In this document: positions 30,933 through 36,362 of the stretch, one piece after another
How positions within the stretch are numbered: the stretch's first letter is position 1
Layout of the letters: each line of letters starts with the position of its first letter
NCBI RefSeq assembly: GCF_900100125.1
Contig: NZ_FNEL01000010.1
Coordinates: forward strand, 1 to 36,362
DNA: 36,362 nt
Direction: 5' to 3'
DNA from: Dolosicoccus paucivorans
Lineage (GTDB): Bacteria > Bacillota > Bacilli > Lactobacillales > Aerococcaceae
Notes under the pieces: generated by a model
Told to the model about the DNA's origin: nothing
The model's database searches: none
What the model saw: the letters and a program-made list of their open reading frames with translations, nothing else
Program-made: the position numbers and the translations under genes

Positions 30933-31328
30933 ATGAACAACATTGATTTTAGAAACACATCGGGTGTGTATTGGGGAGCGACAAAGATTAAGGAAGTGTA
31001 CTACGGAGCGACCAAGTTGTGGGAAGAGGTGAAGATGATCGAAATCGCACCATTTCAATTAGGTGTCGGTAACATCATAACTAAAGGGACTAATGGTTGG
31101 GTTCTTTTCTCTTCGGTAGCGAGGTATATTCAATCCAAAGGAGTAAGTCCCGAACAAGTGAACAGAATCTATTCACCGAAAGGTGGGGGTCATACTTGGG
31201 ATGTTATCATCACCCAAGAATTTAACGGCGAATACACCGTGAGAAGATCGGACGGTGGAGACGTCTATCAAATTGGTTTAAACGCCTCCCCTTTTTCGGA
31301 TTCACCAAACAAATTCTTTTACGACTAG
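30933..31328 (+). CDS. Baseplate-associated tail protein
   Basis: 131 aa. The N-terminus has the tandem motif VYWGATKIKEVYYGATKLWE seen in small phage tail proteins where such repeats precede receptor-binding domains. The remaining 95 residues (IAPFQLGVGNIITKGTNGWV onward) are of unknown fold. It starts 3 bp after the fibre gene stop codon, so it is in the host-recognition operon. Exact role unknown. Confidence 0.75.
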   Translation: MNNIDFRNTSGVYWGATKIKEVYYGATKLWEEVKMIEIAPFQLGVGNIITKGTNGWVLFSSVARYIQSKGVSPEQVNRIYSPKGGGHTWDVIITQEFNGEYTVRRSDGGDVYQIGLNASPFSDSPNKFFYD

Positions 31329-31331
31329 GAG

Positions 31332-32090
31332 GTGATTCCTATCAAGAAAATTAACATTGATGACCTTGAGTTTAAAGACGGTCGGTATGTCTACACTTTC
31401 ACGGCAGACGAAGATATGGAATCGATCGACTTAGAGTCTTCCTGTTTTGGTGACACGACGATCAATTATCTACAAGTCGAAAAGAATCCAGACATGACTT
31501 ACTTTGTGCCACCTGAAGTGTACGAAGGAAACATCTCGGGGATCTTCAAAGATTTAAAAGAACTTAATATTGAAATGACCGACACGGAGAATTCGGACCT
31601 TTGGGGACGGATTAAGATCAACGCTCAAGGCATGATTGAAGAGTGGCATAACGATGTCACAAGTGTTGAGATTGCTAAAACAGCCGATGGCATTGCCGGA
31701 AAGTTATCCACGCTAGATGATCGTCTAACAACTGAAATATCCATCTCCGCAAAAGGATTACAAACAAAAATCGAAGATGTAGAAAAAGGTTTAATCAGTC
31801 AATTAACTTCGACGGCTAGTCGTTTAGACAGTCGTATGAATGATACAAATGCCAATTACTCCAGACTAACTCAAACAGTCGCCGGTGTGGACACACAAGT
31901 TGGTAATTTGCGTAATGATATGAATAGTCAATTGACCATCTTGAAAAATCAAATCGCGAGTACAGTCACGGCGAGTGATGTTCGATCCATTATTCAACAA
32001 AGTTATGACTCAATCCGATTAGCCGTTGAGGATCGGTTGGACGGTAATAAACTTAAATCGGCGATCAACTTATCAACTAATGGCGTTTGA
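31332..32090 (+). CDS. Gp58-like tail fibre protein, N-terminal part before an in-frame TGA
   Basis: 252 aa. It shows the Gp58 pattern LTTEISISAKGLQTKIEDVE, KGLISQLTSTASRLDSRMND, YSRLTQTVAGVDTQVGNLR, and ends INLSTNGV at TGA 32088-32090. The frame continues unbroken for another 223 codons to 32762, so this is one gene interrupted by a single stop, probably CGA to TGA. GTG 31332 overlaps AGGAGG (31327-31332); ATC 31341, 8 bases after it, is a better-placed initiator and gives IKKINIDDLEFKDGR. Confidence 0.85.
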   Translation: MIPIKKINIDDLEFKDGRYVYTFTADEDMESIDLESSCFGDTTINYLQVEKNPDMTYFVPPEVYEGNISGIFKDLKELNIEMTDTENSDLWGRIKINAQGMIEEWHNDVTSVEIAKTADGIAGKLSTLDDRLTTEISISAKGLQTKIEDVEKGLISQLTSTASRLDSRMNDTNANYSRLTQTVAGVDTQVGNLRNDMNSQLTILKNQIASTVTASDVRSIIQQSYDSIRLAVEDRLDGNKLKSAINLSTNGV

Positions 32091-32762
32091 ATTAAAGGTG
32101 ATTTAATTCATTTAAATGGACGATCTTACATCGAGAACGGGGTTATTAGAGATGCTCATATCGGTAATTTATCCGCTTCAAAAATTAACACCGGAACCCT
32201 TAACGCTGCTAACGTTCGAATCATTAACTTGGATGTGAATAACTTAGTAGGTAACAAATCACAATTCATGCAATCACTTTGGCAGGCGGTCACAAAACAA
32301 GTACGAATCGACGGAACCGGAGTGTACGTGAACCGGTATGACGGAACGAGATCAACGAGATTGGATGATAACGGACTCCAAATTTATAACAAATATGGTG
32401 ACTTAGCAGGGTACTTCAGAAGTAATGAACTTGTAGGATCAGGGATAGCATCGTTATCAATTAACGCCGAGCCTGGTAACGATATTCGACTGGGTATCCG
32501 AGAAGGAGACCATTACATGGTCGCACTTACCATCACAGCCAATGATAAACGCGTGATCATTCAGGACGATCTGCAGTTGGAAACCGGAAATATTAGGATA
32601 AGGGACAGTGGTAAAGTATTAAGACTAAACAGCGGTAGAGTGGGAGGGTTTACCGGAATTTTCATAACCAATGAATCTTATAACGGAGCAGGGTTATTTT
32701 TAGGCGATGCCGGCGCGATATTTATCCGGAATCTCAATGATACGTATAGTCGTCTCAACTAA
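32091..32762 (+). pseudogene. Gp58-like tail fibre protein, C-terminal part
   Basis: The same frame as the preceding fragment, open from the TGA to 32762. It starts IKGDLIHLNGRSYIENGVIR, then DAHIGNLSASKINTGTLNAA, the classic continuation of this family, and ends in a beta-rich receptor-binding-like tip (GAGLFLGDAGAIFIRNLND). The first ATG is at 32229 without a convincing ribosome site, so the part is made only by TGA read-through, reinitiation, or not at all. Confidence 0.75.
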
Positions 32763-32773
32763 GGAGGTAAACA

Positions 32774-33091
32774 TTGAAATTAACATTATTAGAAATCAAC
32801 ACTATGAACGGAGCGGTAAAGGAACTGTTGGATGAGACACTTCCTACCGCTTTTGTCTTTAGATTAGTGAAGTTGCAAAATCAATTAACCGAACCTTTGC
32901 AGATCGCTTTAGAAACCATCCAAAAGAAAATGGGTGACGGGCTAACCGAAGAACAAGCGAACGTGGAGGTACTATCAGAAGAAGTGGAATTAGATATTGA
33001 AAAGATTCCATCTTCTTTATTCCCTGACGAAATCAAAGGGTCAATTATTCAACGATTGATCAACATTATTGATTTAGAAGGTGGTGACTAA
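32774..33091 (+). CDS. Small tail-region protein (DUF1617-like)
   Basis: 105 aa, TTG start six bases after AAGGAGG. The pattern MKLTLLEIN...LPTAFVFRLVKLQNQL...EVELDIEKIPSSLF resembles DUF1617 proteins found after the tail fibre genes in Lactobacillales phages. The role is unknown; the family call is from memory and moderate. Confidence 0.75.
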   Translation: MKLTLLEINTMNGAVKELLDETLPTAFVFRLVKLQNQLTEPLQIALETIQKKMGDGLTEEQANVEVLSEEVELDIEKIPSSLFPDEIKGSIIQRLINIIDLEGGD

Positions 33092-33391
33092 ATGAGCTTT
33101 AAAATTGTAAGCAAGTATCTGACCTACGGCGAAGATGACGAAGTTAGACATACTGTTGTGCAAATTGTGGAAGATTATCCTGATTATGTGACGATTCAAC
33201 AACGACTGGACGGCGATCATGTCAATGAAGACGACGGAACGCTGATCGATAAAGTGTTGGATCTCTTCTATAAAAAGCAGTTCAAAGACAAGCATAATGA
33301 GTTGGAGAACATCCGACTCACTCAGCAATTGGAAGCAACACAACAAGCGGTTTTAGATTTAACAACGGCTTTATATCAAGAAAAAGAATAG
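33092..33391 (+). CDS. DUF1366-like phage protein, copy 1
   Basis: 99 aa; the stop of the previous gene abuts this ATG. The sequence FKIVSKYLTYGEDDEVRHTV then TLIDKVLDLFYKKQFKDKHN resembles DUF1366 proteins encoded before holins. The next gene is a paralogue sharing the (L/V)IDKxxxxFYxxxFKDK core, so the pair looks like an old duplication. Function unknown. Confidence 0.75.
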   Translation: MSFKIVSKYLTYGEDDEVRHTVVQIVEDYPDYVTIQQRLDGDHVNEDDGTLIDKVLDLFYKKQFKDKHNELENIRLTQQLEATQQAVLDLTTALYQEKE

Positions 33392-33403
33392 GAGTGTTAG
33401 TAC

Positions 33404-33769
33404 ATGAATTTCAATTTAATCGCAAAAGTTGGTATCCGTGACCCTAAGAATTGGAAACAGATTTATAAGACAGAAGTAACCATTCAAAAGACTGACCCAT
33501 TATCCACAATCACTCAAATTGTTGATGGGGATATCACGGGTTTATCTGACCGTGAAGTCATCGACAAAGCAATGATGGCGTTCTATCGTGAGAACTTCAA
33601 AGACAAAGCGAACCAAGAGATGTTAAAAGCGATGGAACAGAAGATTCAAGAAGTGGACGATAAGTTAATTGAAATGAATCTTTTAACCAGCGCAATGCAG
33701 GAAGGGCTTTTAGAACTTTTAGGTATGCAGCAAAACCAAGTAGAAGAAGTAACGAAGGAGGAGAAGTAA
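33404..33769 (+). CDS. DUF1366-like phage protein, copy 2
   Basis: 121 aa (FNLIAKVGIRDPKNWKQIYK, EVIDKAMMAFYRENFKDKAN). It shares the central motif and order with the 99-aa protein upstream and adds a C-terminal coiled region (EQKIQEVDDKLIEMNLLTSA). GGAGTG precedes the ATG. Possibly a tail-tip or accessory lysis protein; unproven. Confidence 0.75.
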   Translation: MNFNLIAKVGIRDPKNWKQIYKTEVTIQKTDPLSTITQIVDGDITGLSDREVIDKAMMAFYRENFKDKANQEMLKAMEQKIQEVDDKLIEMNLLTSAMQEGLLELLGMQQNQVEEVTKEEK

Positions 33770-33771
33770 TT

Positions 33772-33924
33772 ATGGCATTCTTTTTAGCACTATCAATTAC
33801 ACAAGGCAAATTCACATACGACCGCGTTCCTTTACTATGGAAAGAAGACACAAAAAAAGAGCTAATCAAGTTAGGATACGAATTTGAAAAGGACGATGAA
33901 GAACCGACAAAGAAAGGTGATTAA
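33772..33924 (+). CDS. 50-aa CD1375-like phage protein
   Basis: A short gene between the DUF1366-like pair and the holin, with AAGGAGGAG upstream. The protein reads MAFFLALSITQGKFTYDRVP, LLWKEDTKKELIKLGYEF and an acidic tail. The pattern hydrophobic start, GKxTYxxVP, then K..L..xG matches the CD1375-type small proteins found at this spot in many Firmicutes phages. Function unknown. Confidence 0.7.
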   Translation: MAFFLALSITQGKFTYDRVPLLWKEDTKKELIKLGYEFEKDDEEPTKKGD

Positions 33925-34311
33925 GTGATTCAATATATATATGAAGAATACCGTCAGATGGTGCAAGATCCACTCGTGCTAATCTTCTTTACATGTATTA
34001 TCGCTGACTTTATCACAGGACTAGCGAGTGCTTGGTATCAAAAAGAAATAGACAGTCGCGTGGGGATTAGGGGGACTTTACGGCATCTGATGATCGTAAT
34101 TGTCTTGTTGCTGTTTTACCCTTACTTAGGCGTGTTTGATCTAACCGCTTTGGCTTATCCGTTCATTCTGACGTTCATCGCTCAATACGGGGTCTCAATC
34201 ATCGAAAACTTAGCAGAGATGGACGTTGAAGTTCCAAGTGATTTAGCTAAACATCTGCAACGATTAAAACACAAAGAGGAGAAGGAAGACGATGACCACA
34301 CTAAACTATAA
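33925..34311 (+). CDS. Holin, phage holin family 4
   Basis: A 128-aa, GTG-started membrane protein with three hydrophobic segments (about 17-37 LVLIFFTCIIADFITGLA, 52-67 LRHLMIVIVLLLFYPY, 72-92 LTALAYPFILTFIAQYGV) and a charged cytoplasmic tail (HLQRLKHKEEKEDDD). ADFITGLASAWYQKEIDSR followed by GIRGTLRH is the family signature. It permeabilises the membrane to release the endolysin, whose gene overlaps its 3' end by 20 bp. Confidence 0.92.
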   Translation: MIQYIYEEYRQMVQDPLVLIFFTCIIADFITGLASAWYQKEIDSRVGIRGTLRHLMIVIVLLLFYPYLGVFDLTALAYPFILTFIAQYGVSIIENLAEMDVEVPSDLAKHLQRLKHKEEKEDDDHTKL

Positions 34312-35719
34312 CGGCGCTACACTTAACTCAGATGCGTTAGTGCAAAAGGCGGTGGACTTAAATGTTCCCCCGTCTTTTTTAATTACCTTGTTGCATTATG
34401 AAGCCTTGTGGGGGACTTCAAATGTTGCAAAAACTGATAACAATTGGGCTGGAATCACATGGAGCGGTGAGGCGACTCGTCCTAGCGGGATTGTTGTATC
34501 GAAAGGTTCGAAACGTCCTGCCAACGAGGGAGGGTATTACAACCGCTATAAAAATGTTGCCGATTTCTTAACGGATTGGATCTATTTATTTAGGAAAGGG
34601 GGGATTTACAAAGTAGCAGATTCCACTACGTTTGAGGACGCAGTTAAAGGCATGTTCAAAGTAGGGGGCGCTAAATATGATTATGCAACAATGAATGTGG
34701 ATAACTCGTTGCAACGTTACCAATTATACTTACAAGGTATGGTAGGAAGACGGCAAGCGATCAATCGTGCCAACGATGGTGCTTTAGATAAACTAGACAA
34801 CAAAGGGAGTGTTAATGTGGTAAATGTACAAAGCGTATTAAACGAGGCTAGAAAATGGCTGGGTGTCACTAAATATTCAGTTAAACACAAACAAATTGTG
34901 GATGGGTACAACTCAGTTAGTCCACGTCCTGCTGGCTATGCGGTAACTTACAACGATGACTGGTGTGATACATTCGTGACCTTCGTTGCAGACCGTGCAG
35001 GGGCAAGCAACTTAATTGGACGTGAATGTGGGGTTGAACGACACAAAAATATCTTTAAGCAAAAAGGTATTTGGTTAGGCTTAGTCCGTCCACAACCAGG
35101 TGACATAGTCACGTTCCATTGGGGTGGCGCTCGTAATGGATTCGCTCACCACATCGGTTTTGTTGAATCCGTAGACGGTAACACAATTACAACCATCGAA
35201 GGAAATACCACTCAGGGTGGGGCATCGATTGTTGGGCGTAATAAATTCTTATGGAACAACGCTTATATCCAAGGCTACGCAAGACCAAAATACGGACAAT
35301 CCAATACACCTGCACCAGCACCAAAGAAAAAAGAACAAGTCAAGAAACATTTGGTTGCATCCATTGATGACTTACGAGTGTTTAAGACAGAACGAGCAGA
35401 CGCAAATAACATCTATGAGACATTGAAGAAAGGTCACGTACGTAACATCACTCAATTAGTGGATGATGGCACTTATCTATGGGCAGGCTATGCACCAAAT
35501 CCTAATGGTTATGTAAGATGGACGACTGTTCAAACGTCCGACGGCAAGCGAGTATTCGCAGAACTGAAAGATGGCCACCTTGACCATAAAGGACTAACCA
35601 TTGATCAATTAGAGTTAGCAGACAAACAGCCTGTGGATGGCGATGAAGTGAAGCTAAAAGACAATGAAATCTTAATCGATGGTGTTGTGTACGAAGTCGT
35701 TAAGAAAGAACAGAATTAA
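34292..35719 (+). CDS. Bifunctional endolysin, glucosaminidase plus CHAP
   Basis: 475 aa, three modules. Residues about 10-150: glucosaminidase-type domain with the catalytic E37 in LLHYEALWGTSN and NNWAGITW. Residues about 175-335: CHAP amidase/endopeptidase with nucleophile C225 in DDWCDTF and H287 in AHHIGFV, then TIEGNT. Residues about 350-475: a C-terminal region that probably binds the cell wall (DDLRVFKTERADANNIYETL, TYLWAGYAPNPNGYVRW). A Pro/Lys-rich linker lies at 338-350. No signal peptide, so it is holin dependent. Confidence 0.93.
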   Translation: MTTLNYNGATLNSDALVQKAVDLNVPPSFLITLLHYEALWGTSNVAKTDNNWAGITWSGEATRPSGIVVSKGSKRPANEGGYYNRYKNVADFLTDWIYLFRKGGIYKVADSTTFEDAVKGMFKVGGAKYDYATMNVDNSLQRYQLYLQGMVGRRQAINRANDGALDKLDNKGSVNVVNVQSVLNEARKWLGVTKYSVKHKQIVDGYNSVSPRPAGYAVTYNDDWCDTFVTFVADRAGASNLIGRECGVERHKNIFKQKGIWLGLVRPQPGDIVTFHWGGARNGFAHHIGFVESVDGNTITTIEGNTTQGGASIVGRNKFLWNNAYIQGYARPKYGQSNTPAPAPKKKEQVKKHLVASIDDLRVFKTERADANNIYETLKKGHVRNITQLVDDGTYLWAGYAPNPNGYVRWTTVQTSDGKRVFAELKDGHLDHKGLTIDQLELADKQPVDGDEVKLKDNEILIDGVVYEVVKKEQN

Positions 35720-35739
35720 ACACTTTGAAACAAAAAACA

Positions 35740-35769
35740 AACGGAGGGTTCAGTTCCTCCGTTATTTTT
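35740..35769. terminator. Bidirectional terminator after the lysis genes
   Basis: AACGGAGG (35740-35747) pairs perfectly with CCTCCGTT (35756-35763). T residues follow on the plus strand (35765-35769), and A-rich sequence precedes it (35731-35740), giving T residues on the minus strand. It ends the late operon and also the leftward HTH gene at 35778. Confidence 0.85.
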
Positions 35770-35777
35770 GTTTGTAG

Positions 35778-35975
35778 TTATTTAATATCGATAGTAACAC
35801 TTGCATAATGATCTAGTATCTTTTGTGCCATGTCTAAAGAGATGTTAGCTACTTTTCTTTCTCCACGTTTTAAACGATTGATTTGTTCAGGACGCACACC
35901 GATATTTTGAGCGATAGCATAACCAGTTTCGCTTTTTAATATTTCAGAGATAGCGGTTATCAAGTTATTTGTCAT
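35778..35975 (-). CDS. Small helix-turn-helix protein, right cassette
   Basis: A 65-aa HTH protein (TGYAIAQNIGVRPEQINRLK, about residues 17-36) with the ending VANISLDMAQKILDHYA. It resembles the left-cassette protein at 1348-1548 in length, turn position and C-terminal pattern. It is the last gene of a leftward group; the 31-aa membrane peptide gene overlaps its start by 11 bp, so the two are translationally coupled. It is probably a regulator of its own cassette or a host gene. Confidence 0.75.
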   Translation of the reverse strand: MTNNLITAISEILKSETGYAIAQNIGVRPEQINRLKRGERKVANISLDMAQKILDHYASVTIDIK

Positions 35976-36060
35976 GTTTATCTTCCTTAACGTTAATATA
36001 TACTTGGGCTAAAATCAGCGTTAGAACGACAATGAGAAAAATCATTTCTGATGTTCGCAT
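35965..36060 (-). CDS. 31-aa single-pass membrane peptide, right cassette
   Basis: The start ATG 36060 has AAAGGAGG about 8 bases upstream, a strong site. The peptide is MRTSEMIFLIVVLTLILAQV then YINVKEDKHDK: one membrane helix with a charged tail, as in holin-like toxin peptides. It overlaps the HTH gene. Its counterpart at 1565-1657 has the same place and size, which supports both being real. Confidence 0.65.
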   Translation of the reverse strand: MRTSEMIFLIVVLTLILAQVYINVKEDKHDK

Positions 36061-36074
36061 TTTAAAACCTCCTT

Positions 36075-36154
36075 TGATATAATTAACAACAGAAGAGGGC
36101 GGTACCCCTCCTCTGATGCCTTGCTTAGTTTTGTTCGAGCGAGGCTCTTTTTTC
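36075..36154 (+). ncRNA. Candidate antisense small RNA, right cassette
   Basis: TGATATAAT, identical to the extended -10 at 1217-1225, occupies 36075-36083, with TTCGCA (36054-36059) 18 bp upstream. From about 36090 the RNA would form a hairpin AGAGG...CCTCT (36094-36114), then a terminator stem GCCTTGCT/AGCGAGGC (36118-36125 and 36138-36145) followed by TCTTTTTT. The end is complementary to the last codons and 3' untranslated part of the leftward 64-aa gene. An Fst- or ratA-like antitoxin RNA arrangement is the nearest known parallel. Confidence 0.5.
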
Positions 36155-36319
36155 TTTATTCGATAGTTTCAACTCTTCTAACTGCTCTTTCAGTATCTCA
36201 ATTTCAATCTCTGACTTTCTCCTCTCTAGTTTAGCTGTAGGGTTATAGTATTCAAAGAACTTTAGCACTAATCCTATAATCGCCGCATATAACGTGCCAT
36301 CTAACAGTATATTTTTCAT
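36125..36319 (-). CDS. 64-aa membrane peptide with coiled coil, toxin-like, right cassette
   Basis: N-terminal membrane helix (about residues 6-25, LDGTLYAAIIGLVLKFFEYY) followed by a long charged helix (KLERRKSEIEIEILKEQLEE, LKLSNKEKRASLEQN). AGAGGTGA precedes the ATG. IIGLVLKFFEYYN resembles the IGLVIKLIE segment of small type I toxins, but the C-terminal extension is longer than in those, so this is a suggestion only. The candidate antisense RNA overlaps its 3' end. Confidence 0.6.
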   Translation of the reverse strand: MKNILLDGTLYAAIIGLVLKFFEYYNPTAKLERRKSEIEIEILKEQLEELKLSNKEKRASLEQN

Positions 36320-36345
36320 TACTTCACCTCTCTTTCACTATTTAT

Positions 36346-36351
36346 ATTATA
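36346..36351 (-). promoter_or_regulatory. Probable -10 of the right leftward cassette
   Basis: The minus strand reads TATAAT here, 27 bp before the 64-aa gene start codon, and GGGG lies just upstream. The matching -35 would fall beyond the window edge, so only half the promoter is visible. Confidence 0.5.
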
Positions 36352-36362
36352 CCCCGATAGGT

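Noticed and set aside
32229..32762. Independent gene starting at ATG 32229
   Set aside because: The frame is continuous with the upstream Gp58-like gene, the family sequence continues across the gap, and no good ribosome site precedes the ATG.
1..36362. CRISPR array, tRNA, rRNA or insertion sequence
   Set aside because: I found no regularly spaced repeats, no cloverleaf-like stretch in the gaps, and no transposase-like protein.
36320..36362. attR core matching the left edge
   Set aside because: No shared sequence of useful length was seen between the first 106 bases and the last bases; the true att site probably lies beyond the window.

Overview
The window is an almost complete temperate siphophage genome (a prophage) of a low-GC Gram-positive host. 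Strong AGGAGG-type ribosome sites, TP901-1/SPP1-like structural genes and a collagen-repeat tail protein point to a lactic-acid-bacteria relative (Lactobacillales, Bacillota). Genus is not determinable from the sequence. The layout is the classic modular one: leftward lysogeny genes (about 107-3303), then rightward regulation and early genes (3490-5581), recombination/replication (5578-11042), a middle region ending in a late regulator (11045-13637), packaging and head (13848-21658), tail and baseplate (21655-33924), holin and endolysin (33925-35719), and a final leftward group (35778-36319). Neither att core can be identified here.

Lysogeny and switch. A tyrosine integrase lies at the left edge. 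A cI-type S24-family repressor shares an operon with a 42-aa putative antitoxin and a Doc-family toxin. CI faces a Cro-like protein across a divergent promoter region with repeated ATGAAnnTAATTCAT-like operators, one of them lying between the -35 and -10 of the rightward promoter.

Replication. Gp157, a Sak4-like AAA ATPase, a DEAH helicase, a DUF669 protein with an SSB-like acidic tail, and a P4-type primase-helicase are followed by a 255-bp non-coding region. That region has mirror-symmetric GGTGTAGG and GGTGTATACC repeats plus a perfect 25-nt inverted repeat, and it is a good candidate origin. A VRR-NUC nuclease follows.

Structure and lysis. A RinA/ArpU-like activator precedes a late promoter whose leader ends in a strong terminator about 130 nt downstream, ahead of the terminase genes. 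The minor head protein carries a C-terminal ADP-ribosyltransferase-like domain (a MuF polymorphic toxin) and is followed by a 70-aa gene that may be its immunity partner. Tail genes include a G/GT-type frameshift pair and a 1265-aa tape measure.

Oddities. Two similar three-gene leftward cassettes (membrane peptide, about 30-aa membrane peptide, about 65-aa HTH protein) sit near the two ends of the prophage. Each has a candidate rightward small RNA at the 3' end of the first gene, resembling a type I toxin-antitoxin arrangement coupled to a regulator. Three core genes (terS, portal, Gp58-like tail gene) appear to use CTG, ATT and possibly ATC as initiators. Two small genes are broken in poly-A runs, and the Gp58-like gene is split by one in-frame TGA. 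All functional calls are by reading the sequence and recalling protein families; no database search was run.
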